Assembly (NCBI RefSeq): GCF_000819685.1
Contig: NZ_CDBR01000005.1
Span: 163,263-227,262 of the forward strand
Direction of reading: 5' to 3'
Length of the DNA stretch: 64,000 nucleotides
Origin: Aeromonas allosaccharophila
GTDB lineage: Bacteria; Pseudomonadota; Gammaproteobacteria; Enterobacterales; Aeromonadaceae
Below, piece by piece: positions 39,187 through 47,202 of the stretch. The position numbers and the translations under genes were made by a program. Position 1 is the stretch's first letter. Each line of letters starts with the position of its first letter. Below the pieces are notes generated by a model that was not told the DNA's origin, made no database searches, and was given only the letters and a program-made list of their open reading frames with translations.

Positions 39187-39810
39187 ATGATGAAGAGAGC
39201 AGGGATCGTGATAATGGGGCTGCTGCTGCCATTCGGGCAGGTCTGGAGTGCCGAGGGCGCGGCCACATCCGGTTGGCAGGTGACGCCGTTTTTCGGCTAC
39301 AGCTCGTCCATCGACTTCGAGAAGAGCGATGAGGTGCAGCCGGTGCCGCTTTCTGCCTCGCTCGATTCACTGCAGGGGCAGAGCTCCGGCAGTTGGGGCT
39401 TCTTTATCAGTAAGGAGGTGGATGATCCCGGCATGATAGAGCTGCTCTACAGCCACCAGTCCACCACCCTCTCTCCCGACCAGCCGGATCGCCTGACGGT
39501 CGATACCCTGCACTTTGCCGGTGCGCTGACCCTCTCTGACAACCTGATGGCACCTTATATCGGCGCCGGGATCGGGGTGACCCGTTTCGCCGCCTATGAC
39601 AGCGAGGTGACCCCCTCCATGTCGCTGGCGCTCGGGGTGCAACCGCGCCTCGCCGAGCATCTGGCGCTGCGTGCCGAGGTGCGCGGCTATGGCTCGCTGG
39701 TCAACGACAGCAGCCAGTTTCTCTGCAACCCGGAGCAGTGCGTGTTCAAGGTGCGGGGCGAGCTGGTGACCCAGTGGCAGGCCAATATCGGTCTCACCTT
39801 CCGCTTTTAA
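39187..39810 (+). CDS. Outer-membrane beta-barrel protein (OmpA/OmpW-like small barrel)
   Basis: The 207-aa secreted protein has a signal peptide MMKRAGIVIMGLLLPFGQVWSAEG (cleavage about residue 22-24). Beta-strand-patterned sequence fills the rest, ending in the outer-membrane signature WQANIGLTFRF with a terminal Phe. Strands alternate aromatic and polar residues (WQVTPFFGYSSS; APYIGAGIGVTRFAAY), which fits an eight-strand barrel. Two cysteines (FLCNPEQCVF, about 183-190) probably form an extracellular-loop disulfide. ATG 39187/39190 follow CAGGGA. It is single, with terminator. Confidence 0.8.
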   Translation: MMKRAGIVIMGLLLPFGQVWSAEGAATSGWQVTPFFGYSSSIDFEKSDEVQPVPLSASLDSLQGQSSGSWGFFISKEVDDPGMIELLYSHQSTTLSPDQPDRLTVDTLHFAGALTLSDNLMAPYIGAGIGVTRFAAYDSEVTPSMSLALGVQPRLAEHLALRAEVRGYGSLVNDSSQFLCNPEQCVFKVRGELVTQWQANIGLTFRF

Positions 39811-39833
39811 GCTGCCACAATTTCATGCTGAAG

Positions 39834-39858
39834 AAAGGGGCCGTCTGGCCCCTTTTGT
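39834..39858 (+). terminator. Terminator after the barrel gene
   Basis: The stem AAAGGGGCC/GGCCCCTTT has a GTCT loop and a T-tail. Confidence 0.87.
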
Positions 39859-39900
39859 CTGGATGTTTGCTGCTGTGCTCATCATTACGTTGGCAGATGC

Positions 39901-40824
39901 TTACGTCTCGTGACTGACCGGGGTTGCCCACACGGCGCAATTTCTGCCCGCCTCCTTGGCGCCATAGAGCGCCTGATCCACCCGCTTGAACAGCGAGACT
40001 GCCGACTCCTTGGGCTCGCGGATCCCCACCCCCAGGCTGACTGTCAGGGGATGGGCCGGGTCAGGGGCGATGGCGCGGGTCGCCGTCAGCAGGGTGTTGG
40101 CCAGTTGCTGTAAGCGGGCTTCGTTTGCTGCGGGCAGCAGCAGGGCAAACTCCTCTCCGCCGATGCGGGCTGCCAGCGCCTCGGGCGGGCAGTGCTGCTG
40201 CAACAGCTCGCCAAACTGCAGCAACACCCGATCCCCGATATCGTGACCGTAGTTGTCATTGATCACCTTGAAGTGATCGAGATCCAGCAGAATGAGCCCC
40301 TGGCACTCGCCCTGCTCCAGAAACAGCTGCTGATGAAAGTAGCGCCGGTTTGGCAGCTTTGTCAGATCGTCAAACAGCGCCTGTTGTCTGAGCTGGGCGT
40401 TGACGTGAAAGAGGTGGTGCATGGTGCTCAGGATGCCGATGCTGCTGAGCAGGATGCCGCTGGATCGCAGCAGATCCTCGGCATAGATGGCGATCCAGAG
40501 TGGTTGGGCGACCAACTCGTCCATGATGTCGGCGGTGGCCCCCATGATCCACAACATCAGGCCGTAGCAGAGCAGGCGATAGGTTCTGGTGGGCAGAGGG
40601 GCACACTGCACCACCCAGAACAGGAACAGCATGGTCAGCCAGTTGATCCCCTCGAAGCCAAAGCTGATGACATGAAGGCGAGCGAACGGGAAATGGGGCA
40701 GCAGCAAAAGATGAAGGACCATGATGGTCAGCATCAATCCCCCCAGCAGCGTGATGTGGGCACGATGCTCCCGGTCGAGATGGCGGTAGTGGGAGAGTCT
40801 GATGTCGAGACGATCGAACTGCAT
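39901..40824 (-). CDS. Membrane diguanylate cyclase (GGDEF)
   Basis: The 307-aa protein has four or five N-terminal membrane helices (about 25-150: TLLGGLMLTIMVLHLLLLPHF; INWLTMLFLFWVVQ; YRLLCYGLMLWIMGA) and a cytoplasmic GGDEF domain (about 170-300). Motifs are DDLTKLPNRRYF, LDLDHFKVINDNYGHD and active-site RIGGEEF. The position of the R-x-x-D inhibitory site is occupied by PPEA, so product inhibition through an I-site is not expected. It starts at ATG 40824 with GAGGAA. Confidence 0.92.
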   Translation of the reverse strand: MQFDRLDIRLSHYRHLDREHRAHITLLGGLMLTIMVLHLLLLPHFPFARLHVISFGFEGINWLTMLFLFWVVQCAPLPTRTYRLLCYGLMLWIMGATADIMDELVAQPLWIAIYAEDLLRSSGILLSSIGILSTMHHLFHVNAQLRQQALFDDLTKLPNRRYFHQQLFLEQGECQGLILLDLDHFKVINDNYGHDIGDRVLLQFGELLQQHCPPEALAARIGGEEFALLLPAANEARLQQLANTLLTATRAIAPDPAHPLTVSLGVGIREPKESAVSLFKRVDQALYGAKEAGRNCAVWATPVSHET

Positions 40825-40983
40825 GGTGTTCCTCGGATTGGGCCTGCCATCACCTTGCAAACAAGGGGCTGCGTAATGGTATGCCGTAGTCGGATAACAG
40901 GAAGCGGCTGGTCTGTCAGTGTAAACGAGCGGGCCCGCAGCAGGCGATATCGATGATGTCAGCTTGTGGGCTGGCTCCGGGTT

Positions 40984-41002
40984 TGCGCACTTATGGTGCG
41001 CA
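40984..41002. promoter_or_regulatory. Candidate NtrC enhancer site 1 upstream of amtB
   Basis: TGCGCAC-TTATG-GTGCGCA is a perfect 7-bp inverted repeat with a 5-bp spacer. It resembles the NtrC consensus TGCACC-N5-GGTGCA and lies about 120 bp upstream of the -24/-12 promoter. Confidence 0.6.
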
Positions 41003-41054
41003 CGTTATCGCCTGCCCTGTGACAGGGCGGCCCTGGGCGGGTTGGCGCAGTCAG

Positions 41055-41071
41055 CGCGCCATGTTGGTGCA
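41055..41071. promoter_or_regulatory. Candidate NtrC enhancer site 2 upstream of amtB
   Basis: CGCGCC-ATGTT-GGTGCA has one perfect NtrC half-site and one with 4/6 matches. It lies about 52 bp upstream of the -24/-12 promoter. Confidence 0.6.
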
Positions 41072-41122
41072 AGCGGGGTTTCGTAGATAGTTAAATTTAT
41101 GATTTTAAAGGATTTAAATTTA

Positions 41123-41138
41123 TGGCCCGCTTTATGCT
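41123..41138 (+). promoter_or_regulatory. Sigma-54 promoter of amtB
   Basis: TGGCCCGCTTTATGCT fits the -24/-12 consensus (TGGCACG-N4-TTGCW), with the invariant GG and GC separated by exactly 10 bases. Transcription would start near 41150, leaving a leader of about 180 bases. Confidence 0.8.
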
Positions 41139-41154
41139 TTTTATCTGTCAGACG

Positions 41155-41305
41155 GTCTCTTGCGGTCATCGGCGGCAGACGCAGTGATGAGGAGGTAGCA
41201 AGAGACATCCCCGTGCTGGGCACGGGTGTGATTCTGGCGGGTTGCAGCAACACCTTGCGATTCGCCACAGATTCAATCAGGGAAACGGAGCCGGTCTCGT
41301 ACCGG
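41155..41305 (+). ncRNA. Structured 5' leader of amtB (candidate regulatory RNA)
   Basis: Within the predicted leader lie a 9-bp perfect stem GTCTCTTGC/GCAAGAGAC (41155-41163 with 41198-41206) enclosing TCATC/GATGA, and a 7-bp hairpin CCCGTGC/GCACGGG (41210-41226). Two smaller hairpins follow: GTTG/CAAC (41241-41251) and CCGGT/ACCGG (41291-41305), the last just before the ribosome site. The large stem encloses a GGAGG with no start codon after it. No known riboswitch class is recognised. Confidence 0.4.
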
Positions 41306-41329
41306 TACGACAGGGAAGGAGAGTGCTCT

Positions 41330-42757
41330 ATGGTCAAAAAATGGATGATGGCGGGTCTGACGATGTTGCCTGCCTTGCTGGTTACCCCAAGTTGGGCCGA
41401 AGAGGTCGCTCAGGTTCAGGCTGCGGTGGCACCGGTTGCCGCCGTGACAATCAACAAGGGTGACAACACCTGGATGCTGCTCTCGGCGGCGCTGGTGATC
41501 CTGATGTCGATCCCCGGTCTGGCCCTCTTCTACGGTGGTCTGGTGCGGGCCAAAAACATGCTGAGTGTGCTGATGCAGGTCTTTACCCTGTTCTGCCTCA
41601 TCTGCGTGCTCTGGGTGATCTACGGCTATTCGCTGGCCTTTACCGAGGGGGGCAATTTCTACGGCTCCTTCAGCAAGGTGCTGCTCAAGGGGGTGACGCC
41701 TGACTCCATCGCTGCCACCTTCAGCAAGGGTGTCGGGATCAGCGAGCTGATCTATGTGGTGTTCCAGGGGGCCTTTGCCGCCATCACCTGCGGCCTTATC
41801 GTGGGGGCGTTTGCCGAGCGCATCAAGTTCGCCGCCGTGCTGCTCTTCTCGGTGATCTGGTTCACCTTCGCCTACATCCCGCTGGCTCACATGGTGTGGT
41901 ACTGGGCGGGTCCGGATGCCTATACCAGCGCCGAGGCTGCCGCAACCGCGACCGCCACTGCCGGTTATCTGTTCCAGCATGGTGCGCTGGACTTCGCCGG
42001 CGGCACCGTGGTGCACATCAACGCCGCCGTGGCGGGTCTGGTGGGTGCCTATCTGGTGGGCAAGCGTCTGGGCTACGGTCGTGATCCCATGACCCCGCAC
42101 AGCCTGACCATGACCATGATCGGCGCCTCCCTGCTCTGGTTTGGCTGGTTCGGTTTCAACGCGGGCTCCGCACTGGAAGCCAACGGTATCGCCGCACTCG
42201 CCTTTATCAACACCTGGGTGGCTCCGGCTGCGGCAGCTCTGTCATGGACCTTGGCCGAGTGGGTGATGAAAGGGCGTCCCTCCCTGCTGGGCGCGGCATC
42301 CGGCGCGGTGTCCGGTCTGGTGGTGATCACCCCGGCAGCCGGTTTCGTCGGAGTGGGCGGTGGTCTGATTATGGGCCTGATCAGTGGCGTGGCGGGTTTG
42401 TGGGGCGTTCACGGTCTCAAGCGCCTGCTGGGGGCCGATGACAGTCTGGACGTGTTTGGCGTGCACGGGGTGTGCGGCATTCTCGGCGCCCTGCTGACCG
42501 GCGTCTTTGCCAGCCCGGATCTGGGCGGCACCGGGGTGTGGGACTATGTCACCAATCAGGTGGCCGAGGGTTACTCCATCCTGACTCAGGTGAAGATCCA
42601 GGCCATCGGGGTCGGTGTCACCATCCTCTGGTCCGGTGCCGTGGCGGCGATTGCCTTCAAGGCGGTCGACATGCTGGTGGGGCTGCGGGTGAACGGCGAT
42701 GCCGAGCGGGAAGGGCTGGATGTCACTTCCCACGGCGAGAAGGCTTACAGCATGTAA
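41330..42757 (+). CDS. amtB: Ammonium transporter (Amt family)
   Basis: The 475-aa protein has a cleavable signal peptide (MVKKWMMAGLTMLPALLVTPSWAEE, site about 23) followed by 11 membrane helices, as in E. coli AmtB. Typical segments are FYGGLVRAKNMLSVLMQ, FQGAFAAITCGLIVGAFAERIKF, DFAGGTVVHINAAVAGLV (first pore His) and DVFGVHGVCGILGALLTGVF (second pore His). AAGGAGAG precedes the ATG. Upstream there is no glnK, its usual partner; the gene stands alone behind a sigma-54/NtrC-type control region, consistent with induction under nitrogen limitation. Confidence 0.95.
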   Translation: MVKKWMMAGLTMLPALLVTPSWAEEVAQVQAAVAPVAAVTINKGDNTWMLLSAALVILMSIPGLALFYGGLVRAKNMLSVLMQVFTLFCLICVLWVIYGYSLAFTEGGNFYGSFSKVLLKGVTPDSIAATFSKGVGISELIYVVFQGAFAAITCGLIVGAFAERIKFAAVLLFSVIWFTFAYIPLAHMVWYWAGPDAYTSAEAAATATATAGYLFQHGALDFAGGTVVHINAAVAGLVGAYLVGKRLGYGRDPMTPHSLTMTMIGASLLWFGWFGFNAGSALEANGIAALAFINTWVAPAAAALSWTLAEWVMKGRPSLLGAASGAVSGLVVITPAAGFVGVGGGLIMGLISGVAGLWGVHGLKRLLGADDSLDVFGVHGVCGILGALLTGVFASPDLGGTGVWDYVTNQVAEGYSILTQVKIQAIGVGVTILWSGAVAAIAFKAVDMLVGLRVNGDAEREGLDVTSHGEKAYSM

Positions 42758-42775
42758 TCCCGCACGTCAGACAAC

Positions 42776-42805
42776 AAAAAACCGCCGGTTCCGGCGGTTT
42801 TTTTA
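42776..42805 (+). terminator. Terminator after amtB
   Basis: AAAAAACCGCCGG/CCGGCGGTTTTTT is a near-perfect stem with a short loop and T-run. Confidence 0.92.
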
Positions 42806-42840
42806 TGACTCGAGCGCAGTGGTGCGCTTGGTTCACACGC

Positions 42841-43308
42841 TTAGTTCACGACGGCCACGTTGATGCTGCCATTGCCCTGGGTCATGCGCACCCGCGCGCC
42901 CGGTACGAAGGTGGGGCTGGCTTTCTGTACCACCACGATGGCTTCGCCGCTCTCTTTCTTGATCTCCAGCTCGACGCCGTCGACCTGATTCATCTTGTTG
43001 CCGATGGCGTTGCCTGCCGCTGCACCGGCGATGGCACCACCGGCGGCGGCGATATCGCTGCCCCGGCCACCACCAATGGTGCTACCGAGCAGGCCGCCGA
43101 CCACGGCGCCGCCAATGGTGCCCACCAGTGAGTTCTCATCGGCTTGGATCTTCACCGGGCGGGTGGAGATGATGGTGCCGTAGCTGACAGTCTGCACTTG
43201 TTTGGCGCGGTCTTTGGTGTAGACATCGCCGGAGTAAACGTCACTGTTGGCGCATCCGGTGATGGTGGTCGCTGCCAGCAGGGCAATAAGGGTCATACGC
43301 TTCAACAT
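42841..43308 (-). CDS. Glycine-zipper lipoprotein (SlyB/Pcp-like)
   Basis: The 155-aa outer-membrane lipoprotein has signal peptide MLKRMTLIALLAATTITGC with lipobox ITGC (Cys19). A glycine-zipper 2TM domain follows (about 60-105: LVGTIGGAVVGGLLGSTIGGG and AAAGGAIAGAAAGNAIGN). A C-terminal beta-rich domain has QKASPTFVPGARVRM. This is the layout of SlyB, a PhoPQ-regulated lipoprotein of envelope stress. It starts at ATG 43308 after AGGAGG. Confidence 0.9.
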   Translation of the reverse strand: MLKRMTLIALLAATTITGCANSDVYSGDVYTKDRAKQVQTVSYGTIISTRPVKIQADENSLVGTIGGAVVGGLLGSTIGGGRGSDIAAAGGAIAGAAAGNAIGNKMNQVDGVELEIKKESGEAIVVVQKASPTFVPGARVRMTQGNGSINVAVVN

Positions 43309-43405
43309 GGTGGGCCTCCTGGGCTGCACGTAATTTGAACAATCCGGTTGATGAGTGAACTCTACTCCAACCCCGTCACACATGAAATCGGCAAAATGTA
43401 ACCAA

Positions 43406-43903
43406 TTATGCGTTCTGTAACCGGTTTTGTCCTTGAATCGCAGCTGTACCGGAGAGAGTTTTGACCAGCAGCAGACGGTCTTCTCCGGGGCCGAAATAGT
43501 CGGCTACTTCCGCCTGCAATGTGTAACCGAGCCGGTAGTAGAGGCGCTGGGCCGGATTGGCCGGATCGACCGTGAGCCGCAGTTCGCTGATCTGCAGCGC
43601 CTGCTGGTTGGCCTCCATCTGGCGCATCATCCGCTCCGCGAGGCCGAAACCGCGTGCCTCGGGCAGTACCGCCAGCGAGAGCACCCAGCCTTGCGACCGC
43701 TCCTGACCAACGCCACCCAGCACATAACCCACCAGCAGCCCCTCGTATTCGGCCACCAGCAGCAGCTCGGGCCACAAATCCATCGCCTGACGGAAGAAGA
43801 AGGCGGGATAGACATCGTCGCCAAACACCTTGGCATCGATCTGCCAGATGGCGTGCATGTCATGGTGGGTGGCGGTGCGTAGCAGGGGCGGGTTGTGGTG
43901 CAT
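43406..43903 (-). CDS. GNAT-family N-acetyltransferase (RimI-like)
   Basis: The 165-aa single GNAT domain has LLVAEYEGLLVGYVLGG (strands 2-3), WVLSLAVLPEARGFGLAERMM with the acetyl-CoA pyrophosphate loop R-G-F-G-L-A (about 83-88), LRLTVDPANPAQRLYYRLGY (about 108-127) and a C-terminal strand DRLLLVKTL. It is most like ribosomal-protein-alanine acetyltransferases, but the substrate cannot be inferred. Its base composition fits the core genome, unlike the GNAT gene at 54 kb. Confidence 0.82.
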   Translation of the reverse strand: MHHNPPLLRTATHHDMHAIWQIDAKVFGDDVYPAFFFRQAMDLWPELLLVAEYEGLLVGYVLGGVGQERSQGWVLSLAVLPEARGFGLAERMMRQMEANQQALQISELRLTVDPANPAQRLYYRLGYTLQAEVADYFGPGEDRLLLVKTLSGTAAIQGQNRLQNA

Positions 43904-44015
43904 CAGGACTCCATCGGCAGCAAGCGGATCAACGACGCCGCTGACGGTTGGGTCAACGGCAGAAAAGGAGTCATAGGGTAGTGGTCATCCCCTGCCGGAT
44001 GCAAGGGATTGGCGG

Positions 44016-44420
44016 TTATGGTGGCAGGGGCCGGCTCTGGGGCTGTTTGGGGGCTTTGCGAAAGCCATCGAGCAGGTGACGGAGGGTGAGCCAGGGGTGG
44101 CGCAGCAACATGCGCGGGCCGCTCCACTTCATCACCAGCTGGATCTCTTTGCGCATCGCCGGGGCGTAGCAGTGGATCGTGCAGTTGGCGCAGGTGGGTT
44201 TGTTGCCATGGTTGTAACGGCAGCGACGAAGGCGCTGATGGGCGAAATCCCGCAACTGGCGACAGTGGCGGCAGTGGGGATCCTGATGATGGTGCTGGCA
44301 GTAGAGGCGGATCATGGCGCTGACCGTCTGCTGCTCGCGCATGAGTCTGGGGTGGTCACTCGCCTTTTTGCTGGCTGCGGCGTGTGAGCCCCGGGCTGGG
44401 CTGGCATGATGACTTTTCAT
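44016..44420 (-). CDS. Nitrous-oxide-stimulated-promoter-type Cys/His-rich protein
   Basis: The 134-aa basic protein has a metal-binding-like cysteine pattern: a CQHHHQDPHCRHC cluster followed by CRYNHGNKPTCANCTIHCYAP. It then has MRKEIQLVMKWSGPRMLLRHPWLTLRHLLDG. This matches the small family named after a Pseudomonas nitrous-oxide-stimulated promoter; the function is unknown. ATG 44420 (MKSHH) is preferred because CAGGAGA lies about 10 bases upstream; ATG 44429 is in frame. Confidence 0.78.
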   Translation of the reverse strand: MKSHHASPARGSHAAASKKASDHPRLMREQQTVSAMIRLYCQHHHQDPHCRHCRQLRDFAHQRLRRCRYNHGNKPTCANCTIHCYAPAMRKEIQLVMKWSGPRMLLRHPWLTLRHLLDGFRKAPKQPQSRPLPP

Positions 44421-44479
44421 GGCCGCCATTCTCCTGACCTGCTCGTTCGGGGTGTTGATACAGGTCAAAAGGGGCGATA

Positions 44480-44505
44480 AAAAAACAGGGCCCGCAGGCC
44501 CTGTG
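44480..44505 (-). terminator. Terminator after the M24 peptidase gene
   Basis: The stem ACAGGGCC/GGCCCTGT has a 4-nt loop, followed on the minus strand by TTTTTTT. Confidence 0.88.
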
Positions 44506-44508
44506 TCA

Positions 44509-46311
44509 TCAGATGAGGCTGGTTGCCTGCTCCAGCCAGGCGAGATCTTCGCCCTCGAGCAGCGGGCTCAGGCGGCGGAACACCTCGACGTGGTATTCGT
44601 TGATCCAGCGGAATTCGGCCGGGCTCAGCAGGCTGCGGTCGATCAGGCGGGTATCGAACGGCACGTAGGTCAGCCGCTCGAAGCCCAGCATCGGCAGTTC
44701 GCCAACCTGCTCCAGCTCGGTTACCACCACCAGGTTCTCACAGCGGATGCCAAAACCATCTTCGCGGTAGTAGCCCGGCTCGTTGGAGAGCACCATGCCC
44801 GGTTGCAGGGCGACCATGCTCCCTTTCGGCGCGATGCGCTGGGGCCCTTCGTGGACACTCAGGAAGTGGCCGACGCCGTGGCCGGTGCCGTGGTCGTAGT
44901 TGTAACCGGCTTGCCACAGCGGCATGCGGGCCAGCACGTCGAGCTGGATACCGGCGGTGCCACGGGGGAAGCGGGCCTGATCCAGCGCGATATGGCCCTG
45001 CAGTACCCGGGTAAACATCGCTTTCTGCTCGTCGCTCACCTCACCCACCTTGATGGTGCGGGTGATGTCGGTGGTGCCATCCATGTATTGCGCGCCGGAG
45101 TCCAGCAGATAGAGGCTGTCCTGGCCGAATGCACGGGGAGTGCCATTGGTGTGGTGGTAGTGGCACATGGCGGCGTTGGGGCCGAGCGCGGAGATGGTAT
45201 CGAAGCTCGGCTCGACGTAGTGCTCCTGCTCGCGGCGGAACGCCTCCACCTGATCGGCCAGGGTGCCTTCATCTATCCCCTCGAACTCGCCGGAGGCGAT
45301 CAGCCGATCCAGCCAGGCGAGGAAGCGGGTCATGGCGACACCATCGCGCAGGTGAGCGGCGCGCATGCCGGTCAGCTCGATCTCGTTCTTGCACGCTTTT
45401 GGCAGCATGGTCGGGTCTTGCCCTGCCACCAGAATGGCGCCCGCCTCTTCCATGATGAGCTGGGTCCAGGCGTTGGCGCTGTCCGGATCGGCCAGCACCT
45501 TCTGCTGATCTTCACCGATGCGCTGCAGCACGTCGCCTAGCTTGTCGATGGGGTAGACGGAGACGTCTTGGCCAACGTGTTGGGTGAAGGCGAAGCAGTC
45601 AATTTTGTCGGTATCGACGAAGAAATCCATGCTGGTGTTGGCGTAGAGCACAGCAAAGCCCAGCACTACCGGCAGCCGGTCGATGTCGCGGCCACGCAGG
45701 TTGAGCAGCCAGTTGATGGGCTCTGCCTGGGTCAGCAGCACCGCATCCAGCCCGCGCTTGCGCAGGTCGGCCGCCAGCTGTTCACGTTTGGACTGGCTGG
45801 ACTGGCCCGCCAGCTCCTCGCTGTAGAGGATGACCGGACTCTTGGTCGGCTCCGGGCGATCGCTCCAGTTCAGGTCGATGGGGTTCTGCTCGACGCGGAT
45901 CAGCTCGATACCGCGATCGGCCAGCACGGCTTTGGCATGCTTGTACCAGGTCAGGCTGTGCAGGCGGGCATCGAAACCAACCCGGGAGCCTGACGGCAGC
46001 TGCTCGGCCAGCCACTGGACGTGGGGATCTTCATTGAGGTGGAGGAATTCGAACAGCTCGGCGGGGGTTTGCATCCGCGCCTGCACCGTATAGCGACCAT
46101 CGACAAAGAGGGCTGCTCGCTGGGTCATGATGATGGCGACCCCGGCAGAGCCGTTGAAACCGGTGATCCAGTCAAGCCGCTCGGCATAGGCGGGGATGTA
46201 CTCACCGAGGTGCTCATCATCGTGGGGGACGATAAATGCGTCCAACTCCTGCATGGCCAGCTCGGCCCTGACTTGGGCGACGCGGGTTTCAATTATCTCG
46301 AAATTATTCAT
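44509..46311 (-). CDS. Aminopeptidase P family metalloprotease (M24B, three-domain form)
   Basis: The 600-aa protein has two creatinase-like N-terminal domains (about 1-300) and a pita-bread metallopeptidase domain (about 310-535). It also has the C-terminal extension with NEYH seen in cytosolic eukaryote-type Xaa-Pro aminopeptidases. Dinuclear metal ligands are visible: DSGAQYMDGTTDITRT (two Asp), GHGVGHFLSVHEGP (His), LSNEPGYY (Glu) and GIRCENLV (Glu). It removes N-terminal residues preceding proline. It follows a GntR regulator gene by 33 bases and is probably co-transcribed with it. Confidence 0.92.
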   Translation of the reverse strand: MNNFEIIETRVAQVRAELAMQELDAFIVPHDDEHLGEYIPAYAERLDWITGFNGSAGVAIIMTQRAALFVDGRYTVQARMQTPAELFEFLHLNEDPHVQWLAEQLPSGSRVGFDARLHSLTWYKHAKAVLADRGIELIRVEQNPIDLNWSDRPEPTKSPVILYSEELAGQSSQSKREQLAADLRKRGLDAVLLTQAEPINWLLNLRGRDIDRLPVVLGFAVLYANTSMDFFVDTDKIDCFAFTQHVGQDVSVYPIDKLGDVLQRIGEDQQKVLADPDSANAWTQLIMEEAGAILVAGQDPTMLPKACKNEIELTGMRAAHLRDGVAMTRFLAWLDRLIASGEFEGIDEGTLADQVEAFRREQEHYVEPSFDTISALGPNAAMCHYHHTNGTPRAFGQDSLYLLDSGAQYMDGTTDITRTIKVGEVSDEQKAMFTRVLQGHIALDQARFPRGTAGIQLDVLARMPLWQAGYNYDHGTGHGVGHFLSVHEGPQRIAPKGSMVALQPGMVLSNEPGYYREDGFGIRCENLVVVTELEQVGELPMLGFERLTYVPFDTRLIDRSLLSPAEFRWINEYHVEVFRRLSPLLEGEDLAWLEQATSLI

Positions 46312-46344
46312 GTCGTTAGTGCCAGATGGTTGCTATATGAGTGT

Positions 46345-47010
46345 TCAGTTTTTATGGCCGCTGGCCAGGATCCGCTTGATCGACTGGCCCGCCGCTTCGA
46401 TATGCTGCTTGAGCAGCACCACCGCCTCGTGCTTGCGCCGGGCGCGGCACAGTTCCAGCAATTGGGCGTGTTCACGCTCCGCCTTGTCTACGCCGTCGCT
46501 GGCAAACAGCAGCTCGAAGCGGACATAGCGGTCACAGCTCAGATTGATCTGGGCGATGAGATCCAGTGCCTGGGGGCGACCGGCTGCCTGATAGAGGGTG
46601 GCGTGAAAGCTGTGGTTCAACTCGGCCCAATGCTCGATCTGGGTGCCTGACTCCAGGGCGTGATCAAACTGGGCGAGGATCGCCTCCGCTTGCGCGAAGG
46701 TGGCTTCCGTCATCTTGTCGACGGCGTGAAACAGGGTATCGGCTTCCAGCAGTGCTCGCAAATAAAAGAGCTCTTCGATGGCCGAGGCGTCCAGCATGGT
46801 GACCACGGCGCCGCGATGGGCTTCGAACTTGACCAGCCCCTGTGCCTCCAGTTGCATCAGGGCTTCGCGCACCGGAATGCGGCTCACCGCCAGCTCTTTG
46901 GCGATGGCATCCTGACGCAAGGGGGCGCCGGCGGGGAACTCCCCACGGAGGATCCGGCCACGGAGGTTTTCCATCACCATCTGGGTTCGGGTCTTGTAGG
47001 GTGGGGTCAT
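46345..47010 (-). CDS. GntR-family transcriptional regulator (FCD subfamily)
   Basis: The 221-aa protein has an N-terminal GntR winged helix (about 5-72: GRILRGEFPAGAPLRQDAIAKEL..., SRIPVREALMQLEAQGLV). An all-helical FCD effector domain follows (about 85-205), with metal-site histidines in ELNHSFHATLY and a later HI. ATG 47010 is used; upstream open frame lacks support and the ribosome site is weak. It probably controls its own operon with the M24 peptidase. Confidence 0.9.
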   Translation of the reverse strand: MTPPYKTRTQMVMENLRGRILRGEFPAGAPLRQDAIAKELAVSRIPVREALMQLEAQGLVKFEAHRGAVVTMLDASAIEELFYLRALLEADTLFHAVDKMTEATFAQAEAILAQFDHALESGTQIEHWAELNHSFHATLYQAAGRPQALDLIAQINLSCDRYVRFELLFASDGVDKAEREHAQLLELCRARRKHEAVVLLKQHIEAAGQSIKRILASGHKN

Positions 47011-47035
47011 GGTCGGGTCACGATTGGGCGTTACA

Positions 47036-47056
47036 AAATTGTATATTGTATAAAGT
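47036..47056 (-). promoter_or_regulatory. Candidate autoregulatory operator and -10 of the gntR-pepP unit
   Basis: The AT-rich TTGTATATTGTATAA block is nearly palindromic (TATACAATATA core). This resembles FCD-type GntR operators and also contains a TATACA -10-like hexamer on the minus strand, 26-46 bases upstream of the start. Confidence 0.45.
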
Positions 47057-47147
47057 TTGGCTGAATCTACCCCGTCAGGAGTGGCAAGGCAAGGTTTAGG
47101 GGCTCGCCGCCGCGTGGCTGGCGGCGTTCGGGGCTCCATAAAAACAA

Positions 47148-47178
47148 AAATGCCGGTCAGCGTGGCTGACCGGCATGA
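47148..47178 (-). terminator. Terminator after pckA
   Basis: A perfect 12-bp stem ATGCCGGTCAGC/GCTGACCGGCAT has a GTG loop, followed on the minus strand by TTTTTGTTTT. Confidence 0.92.
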
Positions 47179-47202
47179 TGTCATTGGTACGAAGCGGGGC
47201 TA

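Noticed and set aside
41099..41329. In-frame N-terminal extension of AmtB with a lipobox-like LAGC
   Set aside because: There is no ribosome site for the upstream start, the extension would bury the normal AmtB signal peptide, and the DNA is better explained as a folded leader after a sigma-54 promoter.
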